A stretch of DNA of 64,000 nt from G963667145 sp963676515 [NCBI: Candidatus Cloacimonadota bacterium] (GTDB lineage Bacteria > Cloacimonadota > Cloacimonadia > G963667145), in contig OY781061.1 in the NCBI GenBank assembly GCA_963676515.1, positions 1,426,001 through 1,490,000 of the forward strand, written 5' to 3'. Shown one piece after another: positions 55,395 through 64,000 of this stretch. The stretch's first letter is position 1. Each line of letters starts with the position of its first letter. Made by a program: the position numbers and the translations under genes. The notes under the pieces are model-generated. The model was not told where the DNA came from. It saw only the letters and a program-made list of their open reading frames with translations, and made no database searches.

Positions 55395-56816
55395 TTGAAA
55401 AGTTTGGAAATTATAGAAAAAATAAAGAGTGGGCAAATCTCTGCCGTGACTGTGGTGAAAGACACTTTGAAGAGAATTGAAGCGAAGAAAGATTTGAACG
55501 CTTTTATTACTGTGTTTGAGCAAAGGGCTTTGCAAAAAGCTGAAGAGCTGGATGCGAAGATAGCTGCGGGTAAGCAAGTGGGAGCTTTGGCTGGCTTGCC
55601 GATTTCCTTGAAAGATAACATCGCTATAGCTGGGCAGAGGATGACTTGTGGCTCGGTGTCTTTGCAAGATTATCGTAGCCCTTTTGATGCAACGGTAGTG
55701 GAGCATTTGGAGTCTGAGGATGCGATTATTATCGGTAAGACGAATCTGGATGAGTTTGCTATGGGAGCTACGGGGGAATACTCTTGCTTTGGAGCGAGCA
55801 TAAATCCACTGGACAGTGCAAGGGTGCCAGGGGGCTCTAGCAGTGGTGCTGCGGTGAGCGTGGCTGGCGGAATGGTGCCTGTGGCTCTGGGAAGTGAGAC
55901 GGGTGGCTCGGTGAGATTGCCAGCTTGCTATTGCGGTTTAGTGGGGCTCAAACCCACTTATGGCAGTGTTTCTCGCTATGGGTTGACAGCTTTTTCGTCG
56001 TCGCTAGATCAAATAGGTGTTTTGAGCCATTCTGTAGCTGACAACAAGCTTATTTTTGACGTCATCAAAGGTGGCACAAATCGGGATATGACGAGTAAAA
56101 CTTATCCGAAGAAAGCGAAAGTGAAAGCTGGTAAAGACTTGGTAATTGGGTTGCCGCAAGAGTATTTCGATGTTCTGGATAAAGATTTGTCTGTTGGGAT
56201 TTACAATTTTATCGAGAAGATGAAAGCACAAGGGTTTCGATTTAAGTCTGTGTCCGTGCCTTCCACCAAATTTGCTGTGCCGACCTATTATGTGCTGACG
56301 ACAGCGGAGCTTTCTTCTAATTTGTCCAGATTTGATGGTGTGCGATATTCCACGAGGAAAGATCCTGCAGGCGGAGTGAATGAGATGATTATGGCTTCTC
56401 GCTCGTTTGGATTTGGGACAGAGGTGAAAAGAAGGATAATGCTGGGAACTTTCGTGCTTTCTGCGGGATATTTCGATGCTTATTATGGGAAAGCTCTGCA
56501 AGCTAAAGCTAATCTGGAGAAGGAGTTTAGTGATTTATTTGCTGGTGAGTGCGATGTGCTTTTGGCTCCTGTGGCGAACTCATTGCCTCCGAAGCTGGGA
56601 GAAAGATGTATGGATCCTGTGCAGATGTATAATACAGATGTTTTCACTTGTAGTGCCAATATCGCAGGCATACCAGCACTGAGTGTGCCTATCCAGAGGG
56701 TGAGCGAGCAGACGCCTTTGCCACAGAGCGTGCAATTGATGGGTGATAATTTTTCTGAAGAGCAACTTTTTGCTTTAGGGCAAGAGTTGGAGAAGATAGT
56801 AAATAGCAAAGCGTAG
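55395..56816 (+). CDS. gatA: Asp-tRNA(Asn)/Glu-tRNA(Gln) amidotransferase subunit A
   Basis: Amidase subunit that releases ammonia from glutamine for transamidation. It has 473 aa. The Ser-cis-Ser-Lys triad is visible: Lys in LPISLKDNIAI, and serines in GGSSSGAAVSVAGG and GSETGGSVRLPA. It starts with TTG after GAGAG. gatC lies at 12064, and gatB is outside the window. Confidence 0.94.
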   Translation: MKSLEIIEKIKSGQISAVTVVKDTLKRIEAKKDLNAFITVFEQRALQKAEELDAKIAAGKQVGALAGLPISLKDNIAIAGQRMTCGSVSLQDYRSPFDATVVEHLESEDAIIIGKTNLDEFAMGATGEYSCFGASINPLDSARVPGGSSSGAAVSVAGGMVPVALGSETGGSVRLPACYCGLVGLKPTYGSVSRYGLTAFSSSLDQIGVLSHSVADNKLIFDVIKGGTNRDMTSKTYPKKAKVKAGKDLVIGLPQEYFDVLDKDLSVGIYNFIEKMKAQGFRFKSVSVPSTKFAVPTYYVLTTAELSSNLSRFDGVRYSTRKDPAGGVNEMIMASRSFGFGTEVKRRIMLGTFVLSAGYFDAYYGKALQAKANLEKEFSDLFAGECDVLLAPVANSLPPKLGERCMDPVQMYNTDVFTCSANIAGIPALSVPIQRVSEQTPLPQSVQLMGDNFSEEQLFALGQELEKIVNSKA

Positions 56817-56867
56817 ATGCCGATTTTTGGTAATTTGCAAATTGTAGATTTTTTTAAGGAGATAAAA

Positions 56868-57095
56868 ATGATAACTAAAGAACAAGTAGAGAAAGCTTTA
56901 GATAAAATTCGCCCAGCTATCAAAGCTGATGGCGGTGATGTAGAGTTGGTAGAGATTTGTGAAGATATGGTGGTAAAGGTAAGGCTTACAGGAGCTTGCA
57001 GTGGCTGTCCGATGGCAGCGTTGACCCTAAAGCAAGGAGTAGAAAGGGTGCTGAAGGCTGAACTGCCTGAGATTAAAGAAGTTGTAGCCGCTTAA
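56868..57095 (+). CDS. NifU C-terminal-domain (Nfu-type) Fe-S carrier
   Basis: A 75-aa protein with the Nfu pattern: IRPAIKADGGDVELV, then LTGACSGCPMAALTLKQGVE with the C-x2-C that binds a cluster between two subunits. It would receive or deliver Fe-S clusters and complements IscU encoded at 8671. The ATG at 56868 has AAGGAG; an in-frame upstream ATG at 56817 lacks a ribosome site and adds non-conserved residues. Confidence 0.9.
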   Translation: MITKEQVEKALDKIRPAIKADGGDVELVEICEDMVVKVRLTGACSGCPMAALTLKQGVERVLKAELPEIKEVVAA

Positions 57096-57114
57096 ATAAA
57101 AATAGGTTAACTAT

Positions 57115-58950
57115 ATGTGTGGAATAGTAGGATATGTAGGTAATAAGCAAGCTTTGCCCGTGGTGATAGAGGGGCTAAAGAAGCTGGAGTATCGGGGTTA
57201 TGATAGCTCTGGTGTGGCTCTAATGCAAGATGGTGCTATCGTCGTGAGCAAAGAAGTGGGGAAGATTGTCAGATTGCAAGAGAAGCTGAAGGGTCAGAAT
57301 AATAGTTCGGATTTGGGTATAGGGCATACGCGTTGGGCTACTCATGGTGAGCCTACTGTGGAAAACGCTCATCCTCATTGCAGTATGGATGGTAAGATTT
57401 GTCTGGTGCACAATGGCATTATCGAAAATTACAAGTTCTTAAAAAAGGAACTGAAAGCAAAAGGGTATAAGTTCCAATCTCAGACGGATACGGAAGTGCT
57501 GGTAAATCTGGTGAGTTATTTTAAGGATAAAGTGAACGATACCAAGAAAGCTATTCAGTTGGCTCTGAAAAAGGTGGAAGGCACTTATGGTATAGCGTTG
57601 TTGGACAAAGATGAGCCCGATAGACTTTACGCAGCCAGATGTGGCAGTCCGCTGATAATTGGTGTGGGTAGTCAGGAGAATTTCGTGGCTTCGGATACTA
57701 GTGCTATTATGATTCACACCTCTAATGTTATTTATTTGGACGATTTTCAGATGGCTTGTATCAAAAAGAACGATTTTGAAATTTCTACTCTGGATGATGA
57801 ACCGATTGTGAAGAGAATTGACAAGGTGGATTGGGATATCTCGGCTATCACCAAAAATGGCTACGAACATTTTATGCTCAAAGAGATTTGTGAGCAGGCG
57901 GAAACTATCCAAAACGCTTTTCGTGGAAGGGTGAGTAAAGTAAACTGTAAAGTTTGTTTGGGTGGATTTAATTTTAGCAATAGAGATGTTAGGATGATAG
58001 AAAATGTGCAGTTCGTAGCTTGTGGGACTTCTTGGCACGCTGCTTCGGTGGGTAAATACCTATTAGAAAAAATCGCGAGAATTCCTGTGAGTGTGGAGTA
58101 TGCCAGCGAGTATCGTTATCGCAACCCGGTAATCCCTACAAATACAATCGTAATTGCTATAAGTCAATCTGGAGCTACTGCGGATACACTGGCGGCGATG
58201 CGTGAGGCGAAAAATCGAGGTGCGAGAGTTTACGGTATCACAAATGTGGTGGGTAGCGAGATAGCTAGGGATTCCGATGGTGGTACATACTTGCATGCAG
58301 GTCCAGAAATTGGCGTCGCCTCCACCAAAGCATTCACCTCGCAAGTAACGGCGTTGGCTCTTTTAGCGTACTACTTTGGGCAAGTTCGTGGAACAGTGGA
58401 TAACGACCAAGTGCTAAGTTTTATAAAAGATCTAGAGGAGTTGCCAGCGAAAATCAAGGAAGTGCTGAAATATAAAGAGCAAGTCAAAGATGTGGCTGAA
58501 TGTATAAAAGAGAGCAATAACGCTTTGTTTTTAGGGCGAGACATTAATTTTCCTTCTGCTTTGGAAGGAGCTCTTAAGCTCAAAGAGATTTCTTATATTC
58601 ACGCTGAGGGGTATCCAGCAGCGGAGATGAAACACGGACCGATAGCTCTGATCGATGAGAATATGCCGATTGTTTCTATCGCACCGTTTGACGCTATCTA
58701 TCCCAAGGTTATTTCCAATCTGGAAGAGGTAAGATCCCGCAAAGGGAAAATTTATGCGGTAGCTTCTCAAAAAGACGAGAACTTGGAAGCTATTTGCCAA
58801 AAAGTGTTTTATGTTCCGCAAACTTCTTGGGCGTTGATGCCGATATTGGTGAGCATTCCTTTGCAGCTGTTAGCGTACTATGTGGCTCATGGCAAGGGGT
58901 TGGACATCGATCAGCCGAGGAATTTGGCTAAGAGTGTAACAGTAGAGTAG
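57115..58950 (+). CDS. glmS: Glutamine-fructose-6-phosphate aminotransferase (isomerizing)
   Basis: First step of UDP-GlcNAc synthesis, feeding peptidoglycan and lipid A. It has 611 aa. The N-terminal nucleophile Cys2 is in MCGIVGYVGN, RWATHGEP is present, and the two SIS domains have SQSGATADTLAAMR and HAEGYPAAEMKHGPIAL; the C-terminus ends AKSVTVE. Only 19 bases precede it, so no glmS ribozyme fits. Confidence 0.97.
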   Translation: MCGIVGYVGNKQALPVVIEGLKKLEYRGYDSSGVALMQDGAIVVSKEVGKIVRLQEKLKGQNNSSDLGIGHTRWATHGEPTVENAHPHCSMDGKICLVHNGIIENYKFLKKELKAKGYKFQSQTDTEVLVNLVSYFKDKVNDTKKAIQLALKKVEGTYGIALLDKDEPDRLYAARCGSPLIIGVGSQENFVASDTSAIMIHTSNVIYLDDFQMACIKKNDFEISTLDDEPIVKRIDKVDWDISAITKNGYEHFMLKEICEQAETIQNAFRGRVSKVNCKVCLGGFNFSNRDVRMIENVQFVACGTSWHAASVGKYLLEKIARIPVSVEYASEYRYRNPVIPTNTIVIAISQSGATADTLAAMREAKNRGARVYGITNVVGSEIARDSDGGTYLHAGPEIGVASTKAFTSQVTALALLAYYFGQVRGTVDNDQVLSFIKDLEELPAKIKEVLKYKEQVKDVAECIKESNNALFLGRDINFPSALEGALKLKEISYIHAEGYPAAEMKHGPIALIDENMPIVSIAPFDAIYPKVISNLEEVRSRKGKIYAVASQKDENLEAICQKVFYVPQTSWALMPILVSIPLQLLAYYVAHGKGLDIDQPRNLAKSVTVE

Positions 58951-58978
58951 TGAGTAAGATAAAGGGAAAGGAGTTCTT

Positions 58979-60502
58979 TTGAAAAACAGTTTAACAGAAA
59001 TTTTCTTGGAAAGTTCGAAGAAGTTTGCTAAAAAGATAGCTTTTATAGATAGTGCAACGGGAAAAGAGATTAGTTATTCCAAAGCTTTGGTGGCAGTGCT
59101 TTTGTTGGTGGAAAAGATAAAGAAGATGCCCGGAAAGAGGATAGGTGTGATGATACCAACTTCGCCTGGAGGGATGCTCACCATAACTGCTGTGCTCTTG
59201 AGCGGCAAAGTGCCAGTCTTAATCAATTATGCTACAGGTGCGATAAAAAATAGCGAGTATGCCACAAAAAAATGCGGATTGCAGATAATCATCACAGCTA
59301 AAGCACTTCTGGAAAAAATAGAAATAAAGCCTCTCAAACATATGGTAATGCTGGAAGATTTGATGTTATCTGTGTCACTTATGGACAAACTGAAAGCTCT
59401 ACTCAAAAGCAAAAAATCTCCAGAAGCGATAATGTCGAAATATTATAAACCAGATGAGAAAGATTGGGCGGTGATGCTCCTGACCACGGGAAGTGAGTCT
59501 GAGCCAAAAGTGGTGCCGCTTACGCATAAGAATATCGTTTCGCAACTAAGGGCGATACCTAAGATTTTGGATTTGACGGATGAAGATGTTTTTTTAGCCT
59601 CTTTGCCTTTGTTCCATAGTTTTGGATTTACGAACAATTTTTGGCTGGGGATTAGTCTTGGAGCGTCTATGGTTACCGTGGCAAATCCTTTGGATTATAA
59701 GCTGGTCTGTCAGGTAGTGCCGAAACATAAGGTCACTTTTATGACGGGAACGCCTGTGTTCTTTAGGGCGTATATGCCTAAGGCAAAAGAAGATACATTT
59801 GAGTCGGTAAGAATTATGATCTCGGGAGCGGATAAATTGCCAAAAGGATTGCGAGAAGAGTATCAGTCCAGATTTGGCAAAGAGCTTTGCGAAGGTTATG
59901 GCGTTACAGAAGCGTCACCAGTGATTAGCACAAATAGAGAAGGACATCACAAAGAGGGCAGCATCGGCAAGGTGCTTCCAGGGGTGCAGGTGAAAGTGGT
60001 AGCAAGAGATTCCCAAGAAGAGCTGGCTATTGGCAAAGAGGGCAGGCTCTTGGTCAAAGGCGACAATGTGATGGGAGGCTACCTCGTGGGAGATGAACTC
60101 AATACACAAGCGTTGCAAGATGGTTGGTACGACACAGGTGACATAGCGATGATAGACGAGGACGACTACATCTGGCACAGAGGCAGGGCGAAGCGATTTA
60201 TGAAAATCGGTGGTGAGATGATTAGTTTGGTAATGGTGGAAGAGGCTTTGCAAGGATTTTTTGCTCAGGATGTGAATTTCTGTGCAGTAGAGGTGCGAAA
60301 AGCCGATGAATCTTCTTGTGTAGGTTTGGCTGTGGACAAGGGTTGTGAATTGCTGGAGATTAAAAAGTACTTGCGAAAAGCAGGCTTAATAGCCTTGAGT
60401 TTGCCTTCCAAGATTTTTATCTTGAAAGAGATTCCGATTATGGGTAGTGGCAAAGTCGATTTTAGAGCTGTGCAGACTGCCTGCAATAGCATGAGCAAAT
60501 AG
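58979..60502 (+). CDS. Acyl-ACP synthetase-like AMP ligase, paralogue 1
   Basis: A 507-aa AMP-forming ligase most like the acyl-ACP synthetase half of Aas. Adenylate motifs are LLTTGSESEPKVVPLTHKN (A3, with TTGSES rather than TSGSE), YGVTEASP (A5), WYDTGD and RAKRFMKIGGEM, and the C-terminal lysine in MGSGKVDF. Aas-like features are the MIPTSPGG and ATGAIKNSEYA segments. It would activate a fatty acid with ATP and load it on ACP or CoA; the acceptor is not known. It starts with TTG after AAGGAG and is followed by three paralogues. Confidence 0.8.
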   Translation: MKNSLTEIFLESSKKFAKKIAFIDSATGKEISYSKALVAVLLLVEKIKKMPGKRIGVMIPTSPGGMLTITAVLLSGKVPVLINYATGAIKNSEYATKKCGLQIIITAKALLEKIEIKPLKHMVMLEDLMLSVSLMDKLKALLKSKKSPEAIMSKYYKPDEKDWAVMLLTTGSESEPKVVPLTHKNIVSQLRAIPKILDLTDEDVFLASLPLFHSFGFTNNFWLGISLGASMVTVANPLDYKLVCQVVPKHKVTFMTGTPVFFRAYMPKAKEDTFESVRIMISGADKLPKGLREEYQSRFGKELCEGYGVTEASPVISTNREGHHKEGSIGKVLPGVQVKVVARDSQEELAIGKEGRLLVKGDNVMGGYLVGDELNTQALQDGWYDTGDIAMIDEDDYIWHRGRAKRFMKIGGEMISLVMVEEALQGFFAQDVNFCAVEVRKADESSCVGLAVDKGCELLEIKKYLRKAGLIALSLPSKIFILKEIPIMGSGKVDFRAVQTACNSMSK

Positions 60503-60526
60503 GGTAAGGTAAGGGATGTTTTTAAG

Positions 60527-62050
60527 ATGATTTTGCAAAAACTATTTATAGAGACCGCCAAGAGAGAGAAAAATAAGATAGCTTTTATCGATGGAACTAG
60601 CGGCAGAAAAATTAGTTACGACAAGGCTTTGATAGCTGCTATCATTTTGCAGGAAAAGATAGCTTTTTACAAAGAGAAAAATATCGGGATAATGATCCCA
60701 ACTTCTGGTGGATGTATGATAGCTGTGGTGGCTACTCTGATGGCAGGCAAAGTTCCTGTGATGGTTAACTACTCCACGGGAGCTATCAAAAATTCGATTT
60801 TCGCTAGAGAAAAATGCAACTTTGATTTGATTATTACTTCATCAGCACTTTTGGAAAAGCTAGGTTTACAACCGCTGGAAGGTATGATTTTTATCGAAGA
60901 TTTTGTCGGCGATATTTCTTTATTTGCCAAGATAAAAGCTGCGGCTATCTCCAAAATGCCAGCGTCAGTGATAGTCAAGACGGTAAGTATAGGTTCGGAA
61001 GATGACTACGCTGTTATTTTATTTACATCGGGTAGTGAGAAGAGCCCCAAAGCTGTGCCTCTTACGCATAGAAATATTTCTCAGCAGTTGTTAAGCATCC
61101 CGAAAGTGCTACCCATGGATAGCAAAGAGATATTTTTATCTTGCTTGCCACTATTTCATGTTTTTGGATTTACCACGATGTTTTGGTTGCCGATCTATTT
61201 TGGATGCACGACGGTAACTCATCCTAATCCTTTGGAATACAGAAACATCTGCAAATCTATTAAGAAGTATAAAGCGACATATTTTGTGGCGACTCCTGCT
61301 TTTTTTAGAGCTTATTTGAGCAAAGCCAAAGATGACACTTTCGCCAGTGTGAATATAATGGTTTCGGGAGCAGATAATCTTCCTGAGAGCTTACGGCAAG
61401 AGTATTTGCATAGATTTGGTAAAAATATTTGGCAAGGATATGGAGTGACGGAGGCGTCGCCAGTGGTGTCGGTCAACAACGCTGAGAATCACAAACCGGG
61501 AAGTATGGGCAAGGTGCTACCAGATATAGAGGTGAAAATAGTGGATATAAATTCTGGTGAGGCTTTGGGTGAAGGTAATGAAGGGAAGATTTTGCTAAGA
61601 GGCGAAAATGTGATGGGTGGTTATTACCAAGACGATGCAGAGACCGCTTCTCATTTTCATAATGGCTGGTACGATACTGGCGATATGGGAGTGTTGGATG
61701 AGGACGGATTTCTGTGGCATCGGGGCAGGCTAAAAAGGTTTGTGAAAATTGGTGGTGAGATGGTGAGTTTGGTGGCAGTGGAACACGCCTTAGAAGAGTA
61801 TTTTGCGGAAGATATTTTGTATTGTGTAGTCGATTTTTCGGACGAAAAAAAAGGAGCTTATGTGGCGATGGCTGTTACGCAAAAAGTCAATTTGAGTAAG
61901 CTACGAGATTATTTGAAAAGTAAAGGATTTTCTCCTATATATATTCCCAAAAAGCAGATAGTATTAGATGAGATACCTTTGATGGGAAGTGGTAAAGTTG
62001 ATTTTAGGCAGGTGCAAAACCTTTGCAACGAGATGAGCAGAGAAAATTAA
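60527..62050 (+). CDS. Acyl-ACP synthetase-like AMP ligase, paralogue 2
   Basis: A 507-aa protein clearly homologous to its neighbours. Motifs are LFTSGSEKSPKAVPLTHRN, GYGVTEASPVVSV, GRLKRFVKIGGEM, MGSGKVDFRQ and the Aas-like YSTGAIKNSIFA. All residues needed for adenylate formation look intact. It has an ATG start 24 bases after paralogue 1, with AGGGA upstream. Confidence 0.8.
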   Translation: MILQKLFIETAKREKNKIAFIDGTSGRKISYDKALIAAIILQEKIAFYKEKNIGIMIPTSGGCMIAVVATLMAGKVPVMVNYSTGAIKNSIFAREKCNFDLIITSSALLEKLGLQPLEGMIFIEDFVGDISLFAKIKAAAISKMPASVIVKTVSIGSEDDYAVILFTSGSEKSPKAVPLTHRNISQQLLSIPKVLPMDSKEIFLSCLPLFHVFGFTTMFWLPIYFGCTTVTHPNPLEYRNICKSIKKYKATYFVATPAFFRAYLSKAKDDTFASVNIMVSGADNLPESLRQEYLHRFGKNIWQGYGVTEASPVVSVNNAENHKPGSMGKVLPDIEVKIVDINSGEALGEGNEGKILLRGENVMGGYYQDDAETASHFHNGWYDTGDMGVLDEDGFLWHRGRLKRFVKIGGEMVSLVAVEHALEEYFAEDILYCVVDFSDEKKGAYVAMAVTQKVNLSKLRDYLKSKGFSPIYIPKKQIVLDEIPLMGSGKVDFRQVQNLCNEMSREN

Positions 62051-62063
62051 AAGAGGAAAAATT

Positions 62064-63596
62064 ATGAAAAACCAAGAGTTGTTGGCAAGTAGATTTGTGA
62101 CGGTTGCCAAAAAATATCCAAAAAAGGTGGTTTTCATAGACGGAGTGAGCGGTAAGGAAATAACCTATGAAAAGGCTTTGATAGCTGCACTCATTCTGAA
62201 AAAAAAACTGGATGCTTATAAACAAAAAAAAATTGGGATGATGATACCAACCTCGGGCGGAGCGATCATTGCTCTTATTGCAGCACTGTTTTCGGGGAAA
62301 GTAGCGGTGATGATCAACTATTCCACGGGGATTATCAAAAATTGCCAGTATGCCAAAGATAAATGTGGAGTGGAGGTTATCTTTACTTCCCAAAAACTTC
62401 TGGAGAAATTTGAGATAGAGCCCACGAAACAAATGGTGCTGATCGAAGATGTTTTTGCTGGGCTGAACGGATTGGACAAATTGCGAGCTTTCGCTAAATC
62501 AAAATTGCCGAGTTTTGCCTTGAAGGCGATGGTAAGCAAAATGAAGTTGAACGATATTTGTGTAATGCTTTTTACCTCTGGGAGTGAGAAAGACCCCAAA
62601 TGCGTTCCCATTACCCAAAAAAATGTTCTGAGTCAGTTGAATACTTATCCAGAATTTATCCCGATGCGACAAGAGGAAATGGTGATGGCGAATTTGCCGT
62701 TGTTTCATGTTTTTGGGTACACAGTGCTTTTGTGGTACGGGATATATTATGGGGCGACTCTGGTTACTCATCCGAATCCTTTGGAGTTCAAAACGCTTTG
62801 TGAGATTTTTCAGAAATATAAAATCTCTTTTACGACGGGCACACCCAATATGTTTAGTGCTTATCTGCGATATGCCAACAAAGACACTTTTGCGGGGATC
62901 AAGACGATGATAGCAGGAGCGGACAAATTGGGACTGAAGACGAAAAAAGAGTACAAAGAGCGGTTTGGGATAGATCTCTGCGAAGGTTATGGTGTCACCG
63001 AGGCTTCCCCTGTGATATCTACGAATAGACCAGGCTTTGACAAGTTTGGTTCAGTGGGCATGCCGCTGCCAGGGGTAGATGTCAAGATTGTTGACGACAG
63101 GACCAGAAAGGAGTTACCAGCAGGCAAAGAGGGCAAGATAATGGTCAGAGGGCAGAACATTATTAGCGGGTATTATAACGACTTGGAAGAAAGCTCACTG
63201 CGGTTTTGTGACGGTTGGTACGACACAGGAGACATGGGAATGATGGACGCCGACGGTTATCTCTGGCACAGGGGTAGATTGCGGCGATTCGTAAAAATAG
63301 GCGGAGAGATGGTAAGTCTCTCGGCAATAGAGGAGTCTTTGGGTAATATCTTTGCAGAAGGATTGCAATACTGTATGGTGGGGATTCCCGATGATAAAAA
63401 AGGAGCGAAACTGGTGCTGGTAACCAACGAGAAAGTAAATAAAAGCGATGTAACTAAACAACTAGCTGAAGATGGATTTTCTAAGATTTACTTTCCGAGG
63501 AAGTACTTGATAGCCAAAGAATTACCGATAATGGGTAACGGTAAAATTAACTTTAGAGTCGTCGAACAGATGGCTCAAGATATGGAAAGTAAGTAA
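62064..63596 (+). CDS. Acyl-ACP synthetase-like AMP ligase, paralogue 3
   Basis: A 510-aa protein with LFTSGSEKDPKCVPITQKN, GYGVTEASPVIST, WYDTGDMG, RLRRFVKIGGEM and MGNGKINFR, the last with N for S and I for V compared with paralogue 2. GYTVLLWYGIYYGATLVTHP is the Aas-like central block. It is preceded by AGAGGA and followed without a gap by paralogue 4. Confidence 0.8.
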   Translation: MKNQELLASRFVTVAKKYPKKVVFIDGVSGKEITYEKALIAALILKKKLDAYKQKKIGMMIPTSGGAIIALIAALFSGKVAVMINYSTGIIKNCQYAKDKCGVEVIFTSQKLLEKFEIEPTKQMVLIEDVFAGLNGLDKLRAFAKSKLPSFALKAMVSKMKLNDICVMLFTSGSEKDPKCVPITQKNVLSQLNTYPEFIPMRQEEMVMANLPLFHVFGYTVLLWYGIYYGATLVTHPNPLEFKTLCEIFQKYKISFTTGTPNMFSAYLRYANKDTFAGIKTMIAGADKLGLKTKKEYKERFGIDLCEGYGVTEASPVISTNRPGFDKFGSVGMPLPGVDVKIVDDRTRKELPAGKEGKIMVRGQNIISGYYNDLEESSLRFCDGWYDTGDMGMMDADGYLWHRGRLRRFVKIGGEMVSLSAIEESLGNIFAEGLQYCMVGIPDDKKGAKLVLVTNEKVNKSDVTKQLAEDGFSKIYFPRKYLIAKELPIMGNGKINFRVVEQMAQDMESK

Positions 63597-64000
63597 ATGA
63601 ATGTTTGTTTAAATTTTGTAAAAAGTGCCAAAAAGTTTGGTAATAAACCTGCTTTTGTGGACGGAGTGAGTGGAGCGAAGATTTCCTATAAAAAAGCTTT
63701 AATAGCAGTTATTTTGCTGCGGAAGAAGTTTAAAGCTTACACAGGAAAAAATGTGGGCATGATGATACCTGTCTCGGGAGGAGCGATAATCTCGATGTTG
63801 GCTTTACTCTCTTGTGGCAAGACCCCCGTGATGATCAATTACACTACGGGTATCAGGCGAAATTGTGATTATGCCAAAAGCAAATGTGGTATCCGAAAGG
63901 TGATAACTGCCAAAGCTCTACTCAGCAAGCTGGGTGTGAAGCAGAGCGAAGAGATGGTGCTCATAGAAGATGTGCTTCGCCAGTTTTCTCTTTTTGCCAA
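63597..64000 (+). CDS. Acyl-ACP synthetase-like AMP ligase, paralogue 4 (3' end cut by window)
   Basis: A further frame begins at the ATG directly after the stop of paralogue 3 and stays open to the window end (134 codons). It matches the N-terminal third of its neighbours: KPAFVDGVSGAKISYKKALI, MMIPVSGGAIISMLALL, NYTTGIRRNCDYAKSKCG and EMVLIEDVL. The adenylation motifs would lie outside the window. Confidence 0.82.
   Translation, partial: MNVCLNFVKSAKKFGNKPAFVDGVSGAKISYKKALIAVILLRKKFKAYTGKNVGMMIPVSGGAIISMLALLSCGKTPVMINYTTGIRRNCDYAKSKCGIRKVITAKALLSKLGVKQSEEMVLIEDVLRQFSLFA

Noticed and set aside
57096-57114. glmS ribozyme before glmS
   Set aside because: Only 19 bases separate the Nfu-type gene from glmS, too few for the ribozyme.

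Overview
The window is one 64 kb stretch of a bacterial chromosome using the standard code (TAA, TAG and TGA all end genes). Nearly every gene lies on the + strand; the single clear exception is a lipoprotein gene at 5743-6828. The organism has an outer membrane with lipopolysaccharide (lpxK, an LptE-like lipoprotein, several lipoproteins with clear lipoboxes) and looks like a fermenting anaerobe: pyruvate:ferredoxin oxidoreductase, an iron alcohol dehydrogenase, an iron-sulfur flavoprotein, and the anaerobe-type homocysteine genes. A long SecA (about 1018 aa) and a MetF resembling the Bacteroidota type hint at the FCB group or a neighbour, but strong Shine-Dalgarno sequences and sigma70-like -35 boxes argue against Bacteroidota proper. 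I would not name a phylum from this window alone.

Layout: 1-5674 holds clpP (partial)-clpX, then a phosphate operon pstSCAB-phoU behind a Pho-box-like array. 5743-6828 is an orphan BMP-type lipoprotein. 7009-9970 is iscR-iscS-iscU-cysK behind an IscR-like operator. 9971-11289 is a gene-free, repeat-rich gap ending in tRNA-Met. 11494-19798 carries a RodZ-like protein, gatC, a radical SAM enzyme, an MFS transporter, secA, a polyprenol-kinase-like protein, a polyprenyl-phosphate glycosyltransferase and adk. 19773-28664 has a Ktr/Trk potassium system, a HAMP/PAS-like membrane protein, rluD, lpxK, dacB, trpS, crcB and hemW. 28867-33886 has three consecutive lipoproteins (LpoB, COG3014 and LPP20 types) and ligA. 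33876-35725 is an AT-rich DUF262-DUF1524 (GmrSD/SspE-like) defence gene flanked by near-identical repeats that each encode a micro-ORF. 35882-41854 is a methionine cluster (COG1900, UPF0280, metF, a separate MetH reactivation domain, metH). It is preceded by a 29-codon leader with seven Met codons, including three in a row, and by an intrinsic terminator, which is the layout of a transcription attenuator. 41855-42440 is a second repeat-rich gap. 42441-53020 holds the PFOR gene and then a heat-shock operon (CIRCE-like operator, grpE, two redox genes, dnaK, dnaJ), an LptE-like gene and rluB. 53021-53826 is a third repeat-rich gap. 53827-64000 has gpmI, gatA, a NifU C-terminal-type protein, glmS, and four tandem paralogues of an acyl-ACP synthetase-like AMP ligase, the fourth cut by the window end.

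The most novel signals are the methionine leader/attenuator, a dispersed structured element with three copies in two of the gaps and a compensatory base-pair change, and the repeat-flanked DUF262 gene. Functionally the window combines sulfur handling (Isc, CysK, homocysteine and methionine synthesis), envelope building (LPS, polyprenol sugars, peptidoglycan, lipoproteins, UDP-GlcNAc precursor) and stress/proteostasis genes. All similarity calls are from reading motifs by eye; no database search was run.
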